A stretch of DNA of 25,874 nt from Firmicutes bacterium UBA3553 (GCA_002381185.1 DFOA01000049.1:1-25874), one strand, 5' to 3'. Positions 15,429 to 23,278 are shown, counted from the first letter of the stretch. Program-made: numbers and translations. The notes: generated by a model not told the origin, from the letters alone.

Positions 15429-16259
15429 TCAATACTTTATTACTTTTTTTTCCAACCACGCAGCAAAAAAATACATTACAGCAGCAATAAGTCCTAATAC
15501 GAAAACTCCCATCATAACCAAATCCAGCTTAAATGTTTGGCTTCCGTATAGTATTAAGTATCCGATACCTGCCTTGGAAACCAGGAATTCACCTACAATT
15601 ACACCAATCCACGATAATCCGATGTTCACTTTTATAACACTCATAATGCTGGGAATATTAGACGGAATAATTACTTTCCTCAATATTTGAAATTTATTTG
15701 CTCCAAAGGTCTTTAAAAGTACTATTTTATCATTTTCTACATTTATAAAGCCGGTATATAATGTCATTGTTGTAACTATAACAGATATTGAAGCTGCAGT
15801 TACAACTATGCCTGAAAAGCCCATCCCTGCCCACAATATAATTATTGGCGCCAATGCGGTTTTAGGCAGACTGTTTAAAATAACAATGTACGGGTCAGTA
15901 ATTCTTGCCAGCTTTTCAAACCACCAAAGCAATATTGCTACCAACAAGCCCACTATTGTTCCTGCAAAGAAACCTGCTATTGTCTCCATTGTGGATACAG
16001 ATAAATGTTTGAACAAACTTCCGTCTTCTACAAATTTTACAATAAGCCCAAATATGGCACTTGGACTGCTGGTTAAAAATCTGTCTATATGATTGTTTGT
16101 TGCAGCCCATTCCCAAAGGGCAATAAAAATAACAAATATTAATATTTGTGAAGTTCTTATAAAATTTTTCTCTCTTTTTATTGAATTTAAATATGCTTGA
16201 TGTTCCTTAGTAATATTCGCTGTTGTACTGACCTTGTTTTTATTCTTCTTCTCCCACAT
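15429..16259 (-). CDS. ABC transporter permease, NitT/TauT (SsuC-like) type
   Basis: This 276-residue inner-membrane permease of the BPD_transp_1 family has about six membrane helices (first ILIFVIFIALWEWAATN at residues 38-54). The family pattern shows in SLPKTALAPIIILWAGMG and the coupling-loop region QILRKVIIPSNIPSIMSV. These permeases import nitrate, sulfonates, taurine, thiamine precursors or other small organics. The frame opens at 16295, but ATG 16259 follows GGAGG at about 7 bases and leaves a 20-base overlap with the ATPase gene, so translation is likely coupled. No substrate-binding protein is encoded nearby, so the substrate is unknown; the context (regulator, dipeptidase) hints at an amino compound only weakly. 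Confidence 0.9.
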   Translation of the reverse strand: MWEKKNKNKVSTTANITKEHQAYLNSIKREKNFIRTSQILIFVIFIALWEWAATNNHIDRFLTSSPSAIFGLIVKFVEDGSLFKHLSVSTMETIAGFFAGTIVGLLVAILLWWFEKLARITDPYIVILNSLPKTALAPIIILWAGMGFSGIVVTAASISVIVTTMTLYTGFINVENDKIVLLKTFGANKFQILRKVIIPSNIPSIMSVIKVNIGLSWIGVIVGEFLVSKAGIGYLILYGSQTFKLDLVMMGVFVLGLIAAVMYFFAAWLEKKVIKY

Positions 16260-16998
16260 CCAAATCCCTCCATATTTGTCTGAAATATTCTCCAAATTCC
16301 AGAGTGTTTCTGCATTTCATAGGTGTCCTTTCTCCTTGGCACTCCTTAAATCTGATTTCGTATTCTTTCTTTACCTTAGCCGGTCTTTCAGTAAATACAA
16401 TTACTCTGTCCGAAATGCTGACAGCTTCAGGAATATCGTGCGTTACCAATATTGTGGTGATTTTTTCTCTTCTTAATATCTGTCCGACTTCATTTCCCAC
16501 AGACAGCCTTGTTTGATAATCCAAAGCTGAAAATGGTTCGTCTAATAACAATAAATCAGGTTCTATAGCCAATGTACGAACTAAAGCAGCTCTCTGCCTC
16601 ATACCTCCCGACAATTGGCTTGGATAGTGGTTTCTGAAATTGTACAATCCATACTTTTTAAGCATACCCATTACTTTTTCTCTGTTTTCATCAGTGTCCA
16701 TTTTTCTTACTTCCAATCCTAGCAGACAGTTTTTAAATATATTTCTCCATTCATACAATTGATCTTTTTGAAACATAAAACCGATACTGTCAGTATTGAC
16801 TATTATTTCGCCTTCAGATGGTTTTTCCAGTCCGGCAATTAAATTTAGTACTGTGGACTTGCCTGAACCCGATGGACCTACAATAGACACAATTTCTCCT
16901 TTTTTTATATTAAGTGACAAATCGTCTAATGCTTTTGTTTCATTGTTTATTGTATGAAATCTTTTAGAGATATTTTTCAATTCGCATATATACTCCAT
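16240..16998 (-). CDS. ABC transporter ATPase, NitT/TauT (SsuB-like) type
   Basis: This 252-residue cytoplasmic ATPase energises the permease encoded next. Walker A GPSGSGKST near residue 40, Q-loop GFMFQKDQLYEWRN, signature LSGGMRQRAALVRT, Walker B LLLLDEPFSALD and switch His LVTHD are all intact. The Trp-Arg after the Q-loop is typical of the SsuB/TauB/NitT group. The start ATG 16998 follows a strong GGAGG site. The 187 bases upstream hold an inverted repeat ATGTAAA/TTTACAT (17015-17033) that may be an operator. Confidence 0.92.
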   Translation of the reverse strand: MEYICELKNISKRFHTINNETKALDDLSLNIKKGEIVSIVGPSGSGKSTVLNLIAGLEKPSEGEIIVNTDSIGFMFQKDQLYEWRNIFKNCLLGLEVRKMDTDENREKVMGMLKKYGLYNFRNHYPSQLSGGMRQRAALVRTLAIEPDLLLLDEPFSALDYQTRLSVGNEVGQILRREKITTILVTHDIPEAVSISDRVIVFTERPAKVKKEYEIRFKECQGERTPMKCRNTLEFGEYFRQIWRDLDVGEEE

Positions 16999-17014
16999 TT
17001 ACTACCTCCGTCAG

Positions 17015-17033
17015 ATGTAAAAACTATTTACAT
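17015..17033. promoter_or_regulatory. Operator-like inverted repeat before the ABC genes
   Basis: ATGTAAA (17015-17021), 5-base spacer AACTA, TTTACAT (17027-17033): perfect 7-bp arms 17 bases upstream of the ATPase start. It could be bound by a repressor. I cannot assign the regulator; it does not match the TTCAATA palindrome of the dipeptidase promoter. Confidence 0.4.
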
Positions 17034-17184
17034 TATGTTATTCAATAGAGTTAAATTAGTTAATCAATATTTTAATTTAAAATATCAATAAAAATTTAAC
17101 AACACTGTATAATAAATACAGTTATAACAATGTAAAAAAACATCATAATAAAAAAAACGGTTTATTTAGAAAGGTGGTGAAACA

Positions 17185-17319
17185 ATGGTAATTATCGATA
17201 AGCTTGTAAATAGATTAAAAATGAAAAACAGTACGCCAACTAACCCTGGAAATGTATATATTCCAAATGATTTCGAAGTTGAAGAACGCAAAAAAGACGT
17301 AGACGACAATGAAAAATGA
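17185..17319 (+). CDS. Small hypothetical protein, 44 aa
   Basis: A strong AAAGGTGGTGA ribosome site precedes ATG 17185. The product begins MVIIDKLVNRLKMKNSTPTN, contains GNVYIPNDFEVEERKK and ends with the acidic tail DVDDNEK. It has no membrane segment or Cys. A TATAAT box (17112-17117) inside an inverted repeat CTGTAT/ATACAG lies upstream. I do not recognise a family. It is followed within 14 bases by the DtxR-like palindrome and then the feoAB leader, so it may be separate from or part of the iron region. The clean ribosome site and codon pattern favour a real gene. Confidence 0.5.
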   Translation: MVIIDKLVNRLKMKNSTPTNPGNVYIPNDFEVEERKKDVDDNEK

Positions 17320-17332
17320 TTAAAAAAATGAA

Positions 17333-17370
17333 CTAGGCCAGCCTAGCTCAAACAATAACAAATATATAAT
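17333..17370 (+). promoter_or_regulatory. DtxR/IdeR-like operator and promoter ahead of feoAB
   Basis: Palindrome CTAGGC-CA-GCCTAG (17333-17346) resembles the DtxR/IdeR core TTAGGTTAGCCTAA (10 of 14 positions). A TATAAT (17365-17370) follows 18 bases later, so the palindrome overlaps the -35 position. Transcription from there would run to feoA with a leader of about 200 bases, in which a 9-codon frame (ATG 17392, MPIIYTIIY) sits behind AGAGGGGGAA. Iron control of feoAB is expected, but the regulator is inferred. Confidence 0.45.
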
Positions 17371-17576
17371 AAATAGAGGGGGAATTTTTACATGCCCATT
17401 ATATATACAATAATATATTAGCACAACATTTTTTTTATTAACAATTTGTAACAGTCTTCCTGATTCTCCTTTATACAAATTAAAAAATGGTGTCAAAATT
17501 TAATATAAATCATAATATAAGCTAGAAGTTACCTTTATCTAAATTAATTATCTAAAAGTAAAACAAGGAGAATATT

Positions 17577-17798
17577 ATGAAAGTTTTGACTGACGCAAAT
17601 GTAGGAGAAATTGTAAAGGTTAAAAAAAATGAGGCTCAGGATTCGTTAAAAGAAAGATTGCTTGCTCTGGGTTTAACTGCGGGAGCAAATATAGAGGTTT
17701 TAAGAAGAGGTCCTAAAAACAATTTAACAGTCTTCAGAATAAGAGGTGCTATGATTGCCCTCAGAAAAGAAGAATCAAGACTTATAGAAATTATGTGA
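17577..17798 (+). CDS. feoA: Ferrous iron transport protein A
   Basis: This 73-residue SH3-like cytoplasmic protein is a partner of FeoB. The family pattern is VGEIVKVKKNEAQDSLKERL, LALGLTAGANIEVLRRGPKN, and a final VFRIRGAMIALRKEESRLIEI. Full length. ATG 17577 follows AAGGAG at a good distance. Its stop overlaps the GAGGGGG ribosome site of feoB, and the two are cotranscribed. Confidence 0.92.
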   Translation: MKVLTDANVGEIVKVKKNEAQDSLKERLLALGLTAGANIEVLRRGPKNNLTVFRIRGAMIALRKEESRLIEIM

Positions 17799-17811
17799 GG
17801 GGGTGTCTTGT

Positions 17812-19917
17812 TTGGGTCTTACTGCACAATCTGTTAAATTAGATGCAATGAAGGATGTTTTCAATATTTCCAAAACCGATGCCCAGCATGTTATAGCCCT
17901 TGCCGGAAACCCTAATACAGGCAAAAGCACTGTATTTAATTATTTAACAGGACTGAAGCAACATACCGGCAATTGGCCGGGCAAGACCGTTGTTTCAGCC
18001 AGGGGCGAATTTAGCTACAACAATGAAGAATATATAATGGTAGATTTACCAGGTTCATATTCATTGTTTGCAGCCTCAAAGGATGAAGAAGTTTCAAGGG
18101 ATTTCATATGTTATGGTGATTATGATGCAGTAGTAGTTGTGGCTGATGCTACTTGTCTTGAAAGAAATTTAAATTTAGCTTTTCAAATTTCTGAAATAAC
18201 AAATAAAATAATATTATGCATCAATTTAATTGATGAAGCAAAAAAGAAAAATATAACTATAAATAAGGAGGATTTAGAAAAGGAATTAAACATTCCCATT
18301 GTTTTAACATCCGCAAAAAGTGGAACAGGTATGGATGAATTGAAAAAGGCTATTGAAAAAGTTGCACTATATAATGCCGGGCTCAACCCGGTCGCAATAA
18401 AGTACGACGAAGAAATTGAACAAAAGGCTTCAGAAATAATACCTTATTTGGAAGAAATGAATATATCAAATCCGAGATGGTCCGCGCTGCGTCTGTTAGA
18501 CAGCCCTGCAAGCATATTTTCTTATAAAAAAACCAATATGCTGAGCGAAAGTCAGGCCAACTATATAATTGATTTTCTTCATCTTAAAACAGACAACACT
18601 ATTATAAGAGAAAAAATTTCCGAACAAAATTACAGTTATGCGAATTTATTAAAACAAAAATATGTAACAGAAGATTATGCAAAAATAAACCGTGATAAGA
18701 AAATAGATGACATCATCACATCAAAAATATTCGGCATACCGATTATGCTCCTGCTTCTGGGTCTAATATTTTGGATTACTATTCAAGGAGCAAACATTCT
18801 TTCTCAGATACTTAGCAATATATTGTTCGGCTTTCAGTCAGCCCTGACTGTCTGGTTTATTCAGCTGGGAGCTTCTGATTTTATCCGTGGCATATTGGTT
18901 GACGGAATGTACGGAACCCTGGCATGGGTTGTTTCTGTAATGCTTCCTCCCATGGCGATATTTTTCCCATTGTTTTCACTGCTGGAAGATCTGGGATATT
19001 TGCCGAGAGTTGCATTTAATCTGGATCACTTATTTAAAAAGGCGTGCGCTCACGGAAAACAGTGTCTTTCTATGTGCATGGGATTCGGCTGTAATGCTGC
19101 GGGAATTATAGGGTGCAGGATAATTGATTCCCCAAGAGAAAGGCTTATAGCAATTATAACCAATAACTTTGTTCCCTGTAATGGAAGATTCCCAACAATA
19201 ATAGCCATAGCATCTGCATTTTTTGCGGTAACATCCAGCTCCTTTGTAAATGGATTAGTTCCGGCAATATTTATAACATTGCTGGTTCTTTTGGGCGTAT
19301 GCATTACCCTGCTTGTTTCATACCTGTTATCAAAAACACTTTTAAAGGGACTGCCGTCAACCTTTACCCTTGAGCTTCCTCCCTACAGGGTTCCTCAAAT
19401 AGGAAGACTGCTTTATACTTCTCTTATAGACAGAACCATTTTTGTTTTATCCAGAGCAGTTATAATTGCAGCACCTGCAGGTATTCTTATATGGCTCACA
19501 TCAAATATTTATATAGGTGATTCGAGCATACTTGTTCTTGTTTCAGATTTCTTGAATCCTGCTGCTAAACTTATAGGGCTTGACGGATTTATTTTAATGG
19601 CATTCATTCTGGGAATCCCCGCAAATGAAATTGTTATACCCGTACTGCTTATGGCTTACCTTTCTGCGGGAACACTGACGGAGTTTGAGAGTATTGAACA
19701 ATTCAGGACAATTCTTGCGGATAACGGATGGACTACATTAACTGCATTGAACACCATGCTTTTTAGTCTTCTTCACTGGCCCTGCTCCACTACGATGTGG
19801 ACCATAAAAAAAGAAACAGGAAGCATAAAATGGACTGTTGCTGCGTTCTTAATACCTACATGCATAGCATTTGCAGTATGTTTTACGACCGCACGCATAT
19901 ACGGCCTTATATTTTAA
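17812..19917 (+). CDS. feoB: Ferrous iron transporter FeoB
   Basis: This 701-residue inner-membrane Fe2+ transporter has an N-terminal G domain with G1 AGNPNTGKST, switch region GNWPGKTV, G3 VDLPGSYS, G4 NLIDEAKK (NxxD) and G5 SAKSGTGMDEL. A helical GDI region follows, then about eight membrane helices with the two Gate motifs: MCMGFGCNAAGIIGCRI near residue 420 and FSLLHWPCSTTMWTIKKETG near 655. Initiation: GTG 17803 touches the AGGGGG site, so TTG 17812 (8-base spacing), giving the common N-terminus MGLTAQS, is preferred. It is cotranscribed with feoA and ends in a terminator. No feoC or third small subunit follows. Confidence 0.95.
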   Translation: MGLTAQSVKLDAMKDVFNISKTDAQHVIALAGNPNTGKSTVFNYLTGLKQHTGNWPGKTVVSARGEFSYNNEEYIMVDLPGSYSLFAASKDEEVSRDFICYGDYDAVVVVADATCLERNLNLAFQISEITNKIILCINLIDEAKKKNITINKEDLEKELNIPIVLTSAKSGTGMDELKKAIEKVALYNAGLNPVAIKYDEEIEQKASEIIPYLEEMNISNPRWSALRLLDSPASIFSYKKTNMLSESQANYIIDFLHLKTDNTIIREKISEQNYSYANLLKQKYVTEDYAKINRDKKIDDIITSKIFGIPIMLLLLGLIFWITIQGANILSQILSNILFGFQSALTVWFIQLGASDFIRGILVDGMYGTLAWVVSVMLPPMAIFFPLFSLLEDLGYLPRVAFNLDHLFKKACAHGKQCLSMCMGFGCNAAGIIGCRIIDSPRERLIAIITNNFVPCNGRFPTIIAIASAFFAVTSSSFVNGLVPAIFITLLVLLGVCITLLVSYLLSKTLLKGLPSTFTLELPPYRVPQIGRLLYTSLIDRTIFVLSRAVIIAAPAGILIWLTSNIYIGDSSILVLVSDFLNPAAKLIGLDGFILMAFILGIPANEIVIPVLLMAYLSAGTLTEFESIEQFRTILADNGWTTLTALNTMLFSLLHWPCSTTMWTIKKETGSIKWTVAAFLIPTCIAFAVCFTTARIYGLIF

Positions 19918-19935
19918 AAATTACCGTAAAATCTA

Positions 19936-19979
19936 AGCCTGATTCTCGCATATTGCAAAAATCAGGCTCTTTTATCTTT
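19936..19979 (+). terminator. Terminator after feoB
   Basis: Perfect 9-bp stem AGCCTGATT/AATCAGGCT with a 15-base loop, followed by CTTTTATCTTT, 18 bases after the feoB stop. Confidence 0.8.
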
Positions 19980-20081
19980 GGTCAATTATTTTGAACGCAC
20001 TGTTATTCTCATACAAAACTGTTGTCGAATATAATGGGCATTTTATGGTTAATTTAGCTTTGCAAAAACATATATATTGAC

Positions 20082-20723
20082 TTATTGCTTCCCTGCATAG
20101 CTGAGCATTTCATGATACGTATCAAATACAGGTACTCCGCACTTAAGAAGCGTATCTTTACTCTGATGACCTTTTGCCACAAGGACGCAGTCGGCATTCA
20201 TGTGAGAAGCAACCTCATAATCGTGTGTTGTATCTCCGATAAAAAGTGCCTTCCTTGGCTTTTTCGTTTCAACCCATTCTTTCGCTATTTCAACCTTGCT
20301 GTTGGCGTGAATATTGTCAAGACCGAGTATTTCATCAAAATAATCGTATATTCCAAGCTCTCTGACCTGCTTTGTCAGCATCTCTTTTTCTGAGGCTGAT
20401 AAAATAATCTGGCGGCAATCTTCCTTCTTAAATTTATCAAGAGCTTCCTTTATTCCGTCATTTAGCTTCGATTTTGCGGAAAATTTCAAATACTCCGTAA
20501 CCCATTCGATTGCCAGGTCATTATAATCCTCTTTGTCAAAATCATGCCCCAGTTTTTTATAGTATTCAATTATTGGGAAGCAAAAATACCTGTGGTACTG
20601 CTCCACGCTGTCTATTAGTGGCATATTCCTTCTGGATAGCAGGACATTTTCACTTTTTATGCCCGCTATGAGATCATCCAGTATTGTGCCGTTAAAATCC
20701 CAAATTATATGTGAATATATCAT
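20082..20723 (-). CDS. HAD-family phosphatase (phosphoglycolate phosphatase-like)
   Basis: This 213-residue hydrolase of the haloacid dehalogenase superfamily is cytoplasmic. Motif I is WDFNGTILDD, where the second usual Asp is Asn (DxN instead of DxD); motif II is ILSASEKEM; the conserved Lys is in ANSKVEIAKEW; and motif III is ALFIGDTTHDYEVA. A helical cap lies at residues about 15-85. The Asn at the general-acid position is unusual for phosphatases and appears in some HAD subgroups, so the substrate is open. It starts 75 bases after gltX on the same strand with no terminator that I can see, so it may be cotranscribed. ATG 20723 follows AGAGAGAG. Confidence 0.85.
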   Translation of the reverse strand: MIYSHIIWDFNGTILDDLIAGIKSENVLLSRRNMPLIDSVEQYHRYFCFPIIEYYKKLGHDFDKEDYNDLAIEWVTEYLKFSAKSKLNDGIKEALDKFKKEDCRQIILSASEKEMLTKQVRELGIYDYFDEILGLDNIHANSKVEIAKEWVETKKPRKALFIGDTTHDYEVASHMNADCVLVAKGHQSKDTLLKCGVPVFDTYHEMLSYAGKQ

Positions 20724-20798
20724 ACACTCTCTCTTTCAAATATACTGTCTTCATGGAACAGCTGCTTTTTGTGATACTATCTTTAGATTGCACCAGTA

Positions 20799-22445
20799 TT
20801 ATTCTTTAATTGCCATTTCGATTCTTCTTCTTACCTTTTCTTCTCCCATAATTTGCTGCAGCTCCCATACATCAGGTGATGATGCCCTTCCAACTATGGC
20901 GATTCTTATAACTGAGCTAACATCTCCCACATGACCTTTGTACATATCCGGGTTTTTCTTGTAGTCTTTAGGCTTTGCTGCATAGCCGTTTTCTTGTGAT
21001 ATAACTCTTATTTTTTCAAACCACTGGCTTTGATCATCGCTTTGGTCATAGGTTTCCAGGTACGCCTTAAGAAGCTTCTTAGCTTCTTCATCATTTATAT
21101 TTTCAGGATACCTGTCAACCACTTCAAAGTATTCATCAAAGTAATAATTGATGAACTCGAATATCTGCTGGCAGTACATCAGGTCCTTTCTGGGCTTGTC
21201 GCCGCTTCTTCCCACTGAAAGCATTTTAACAACTGATTCCTTGTTATTTTCAAGAATACTTAATATTTCAATCTTATGTTCTCTTGCCCAGTTTAACAAA
21301 AATTCATAAATTTCCTCTGCAGGAATTTTCAACAATACATCCTTGCTTATATTATTTAATTTGTCTAAATCAAACAACGCACCTGAATTACTCATTTTCT
21401 CCAGAGTAAATTCAAACTCTTCAGTAGGACTGTCTGGATTTTGTATTCTCCATTCCTCATAATTTGAATTTAAAATTGTCAGCAAATATTCTCTCACAGC
21501 TGCAGGATGGTATCCTAAATCCATGTAAAATCCGAGTCCCAGTTCAGGATCCTTTCTCTTAGAAAGTTTTCTCTTTGCTCCGTTATCCATTTTCATCAAA
21601 TGTGCTGTATGACAGTAAACAGGAGTATCCCACCCTAATGTTGTAAAAATTTCATAATGAATTGGCAAGGTTGAAAGCCATTCTTCTCCTCTTACCACAT
21701 GAGTAACCCTCATTAAATGGTCATCCACAACATGGGCAAAATGATATGTAGGAATACCGTTAGTTTTTAAAATTACAATATCCTGATAATTTTCATGAAT
21801 AGCCAACTTTCCTCTTATGGCATCTTCTATTTCAAAAGTACCTTCTTCATTTCCCATTGATTTAAACCTGATAACAAATTCTTCATTATTGTCCAGATGA
21901 GACTGAATTTCTTCTAATGTTAAGTTTCTGTCCTTTGCCCATTTCCCGTAGTAGCCTGTATTTACATTTTCTGCTGCCTGCTGCTTCCTTATTTCTTCAA
22001 GCTCTTCCTCAGTACAGAAACACGGATATGCTCTTCCCTGCTCTACGAGATATTTTGCAGCACACTGATAGATTTTGCCCCTGTTGCTTTGATAGTACGG
22101 TCCATAGCTTCCTGTTTCGCCGTCCAACAAAGCTCCTTCGTCAAAATTCAGTCCAAAGTATTTAAGAGATGAAATAATAATTTCAACTGACCCTTCAACC
22201 TTACGTTTTTCATCTGTATCCTCTATACGAAGCATAAATACACCTTCACTTTGATGAGCCAGTCTCTCATCCACAAAAGCTCCGTATAAGTTTCCTAAAT
22301 GAATAAATCCGGTAGGGCTTGGTGCCAATCTCGTAACTTTTGCTCCTGCCGGTAAATTTCTTTTCGGGAAAACTTCATTTTCATAATAACCTATAGTTTC
22401 ATTTATATCTGGAAACAAAATATCAGCCAGCTTTTTATAATCCAT
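20799..22445 (-). CDS. gltX: Glutamyl-tRNA synthetase
   Basis: This 548-residue class I enzyme charges tRNA-Glu in the cytoplasm. The HIGH motif is seen in APSPTGFIHLGNLYGAF and KMSKS as KLSKRKD. Other family blocks include RIEDTDEKRKVEG, YPCFCTEEELEEIRKQ and VVRGEEWLSTLPIHYEIF. It is longer than the usual 485 residues and continues with a helical anticodon-binding domain ending in VSSVIRIAIVGRASSPD, as in other long clostridial GltX proteins. Whether it discriminates tRNA-Glu from tRNA-Gln cannot be read here. ATG 22445 follows CGGAGGA. A structured leader of about 180 bases with terminator and perfect promoter precedes it. Confidence 0.95.
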   Translation of the reverse strand: MDYKKLADILFPDINETIGYYENEVFPKRNLPAGAKVTRLAPSPTGFIHLGNLYGAFVDERLAHQSEGVFMLRIEDTDEKRKVEGSVEIIISSLKYFGLNFDEGALLDGETGSYGPYYQSNRGKIYQCAAKYLVEQGRAYPCFCTEEELEEIRKQQAAENVNTGYYGKWAKDRNLTLEEIQSHLDNNEEFVIRFKSMGNEEGTFEIEDAIRGKLAIHENYQDIVILKTNGIPTYHFAHVVDDHLMRVTHVVRGEEWLSTLPIHYEIFTTLGWDTPVYCHTAHLMKMDNGAKRKLSKRKDPELGLGFYMDLGYHPAAVREYLLTILNSNYEEWRIQNPDSPTEEFEFTLEKMSNSGALFDLDKLNNISKDVLLKIPAEEIYEFLLNWAREHKIEILSILENNKESVVKMLSVGRSGDKPRKDLMYCQQIFEFINYYFDEYFEVVDRYPENINDEEAKKLLKAYLETYDQSDDQSQWFEKIRVISQENGYAAKPKDYKKNPDMYKGHVGDVSSVIRIAIVGRASSPDVWELQQIMGEEKVRRRIEMAIKE

Positions 22446-22627
22446 TTTATCCTCCGATTGGTTAATTTCTTGTGAATAAAAAGGACGGTGTTCAAATAAA
22501 CTAACCGCCCCTCAATATTTTTGGGTAACGGCTTAGAATCAATAACCTAACATAACTTCTATGTAAACAGGTTCACATTATTTCTAAGCAGAATCAACTT
22601 AAATGTTTAATCTTACGTCTTATAGTT
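22446..22627 (-). ncRNA. gltX leader RNA, candidate attenuator of unknown class
   Basis: The transcript from the promoter at 22662-22634 has about 180 bases before gltX. In minus-strand order: a long nested hairpin with three perfect stems, GCTTAGAA/TTCTAAGC (22589-22582 with 22538-22531), AACCT/AGGTT and ACATA/TATGT with loop GAAGT; then CCGTTACCC (22530-22522); then GGGGCGG (22511-22505), which can pair either with CCG..CCC as an antiterminator or with ACCGTCC (22489-22483) as a terminator followed by TTTTTATT. That switch design is typical of leader attenuators such as T-boxes, yet the T-box sequence TGGnACCGCG is absent. The class is unknown to me. Confidence 0.55.
22475..22510 (-). terminator. 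Intrinsic terminator inside the gltX leader
   Basis: Minus strand stem GGGCGGT/ACCGTCC (one G-T pair), extended by GTT/AAC, then TTTTTATT. It lies 30-65 bases before the gltX ATG, where it must be bypassed for expression. Confidence 0.65.
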
Positions 22628-22633
22628 TAATAT

Positions 22634-22662
22634 ATTATAAAATTGCGGTTAAATTTTGTCAA
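22634..22662 (-). promoter_or_regulatory. Consensus promoter of gltX
   Basis: Minus strand TTGACA (22662-22657), 17-bp spacer, TATAAT (22639-22634). Both hexamers are perfect. The predicted start is near 22627. Confidence 0.85.
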
Positions 22663-22677
22663 GGAATAACATAAATC

Positions 22678-22701
22678 CAGTACAAGCATATAATACAGTA
22701 T
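22678..22701 (+). repeat. 24-bp direct repeat, left copy
   Basis: CAGTACAAGC-ATATAATACAGTAT is repeated with one change at 25851-25874 in the same orientation, 3,173 bp apart. It carries the GTACAAGCATA core. It also contains TATAAT (22689-22694) with ATAACA (22666-22671) 17 bp upstream, so a plus-strand promoter toward the Cys-rich gene is an alternative or joint explanation. Confidence 0.6.
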
Positions 22702-22778
22702 AGCCACCTCCTATGAAGATAATTACAATAGTAATTAAACGGTCATTACATGAGCTGGCTGGGTAAAGTAAAATTAAA

Positions 22779-22813
22779 AGGGCAGAACCTGCGCTTTGGC
22801 GTATGGCTGCCCT
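22779..22813. other. Strong hairpin in the gap before the Cys-rich gene
   Basis: Perfect 7-bp arms AGGGCAG/CTGCCCT enclose an inner GCGC-TTTG-GCGT hairpin. On the minus strand it is followed by TTTTAATTTT, so it could be a minus-strand terminator, but no minus-strand gene ends here. The rest of 22702-22945 shows no supported gene. Confidence 0.4.
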
Positions 22814-22945
22814 AAAATTTGTATAATGGCATGTTGAGATAATTTCGGGACTTTGATACAAGTGCGTATATATTAGCACACCTTTCTGATAGAAGAATAT
22901 ATTGCTATTGAGCTTGTCTCGAAAATAATAAAAGAGGTGTTATTT

Positions 22946-23149
22946 ATGAGTTGGAATAATGTAGCTGGAACAGGGAACTGCATCACGGCAGAAGAATTCT
23001 GCAGAAGAAGATGCAATGGAGGCAGTGTGGCTCCGGATTTTGGAAGAAGATGTAATTTCGTATATGAATGTTTAATAGAATTATTAGAAGACGCATTAGA
23101 AAATGACAATAACAATAATTGCCACAATTGCTGCTGCAGAAGATGCTAA
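22946..23149 (+). CDS. Small Cys-rich protein, spore-coat-like composition
   Basis: This 67-residue product starts at ATG 22946 behind AAGAGGTG (an in-frame GTG 9 bases earlier lies in the ribosome site). It begins MSWNNVAGTGNCITAEEFC and has nine cysteines, including the terminal cluster NCHNCCCRRC, an Arg-rich part (RRRCNGG, FGRRCNF) and one amphipathic helix VYECLIELLEDALEND. Such composition is seen in clostridial spore-coat or morphogenetic small proteins, or in metal-binding peptides; I cannot name a family. It stands alone on the plus strand, with a terminator 7 bases after the stop, next to a phage lysis cassette on the other strand. Confidence 0.7.
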   Translation: MSWNNVAGTGNCITAEEFCRRRCNGGSVAPDFGRRCNFVYECLIELLEDALENDNNNNCHNCCCRRC

Positions 23150-23155
23150 TCATTA

Positions 23156-23182
23156 AAAGGCGGAGTACAATCTTCGCCTTTT
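23156..23182 (+). terminator. Terminator of the Cys-rich gene
   Basis: Stem AAAGGCG/CGCCTTTT with a 12-base loop and a trailing TTTTAT, directly after the stop codon at 23149. Confidence 0.75.
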
Positions 23183-23189
23183 ATAATAT

Positions 23190-23221
23190 AAAAAAATCCC
23201 GGACATATAATAATGCCCGGG
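23190..23221 (-). terminator. Minus-strand terminator 1 downstream of the lysin
   Basis: Minus strand CCGGG..CAT/ATG..CCCGG hairpin (23221-23198) followed by ATTTTTTTATATT. A near twin stands at 23343-23373, and each follows a GTACAAGCATAGAAT copy by 60-90 bases. Confidence 0.65.
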
Positions 23222-23278
23222 TATATAGAAAAAGGTGAAACATTATGCAATTATAGATTAGAACAGGCTATAACATTC

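Noticed and set aside
22446..22627. Canonical T-box riboswitch before gltX
   Set aside because: The invariant TGGnACCGCG segment and a clear Glu specifier loop are not visible; only the terminator/antiterminator layout is similar.
22649..22879. 76-codon minus-strand frame ending in a hydrophobic stretch
   Set aside because: No ribosome site at its start, it spans the strong hairpin and the repeat, and it runs into the gltX promoter. It looks like chance.
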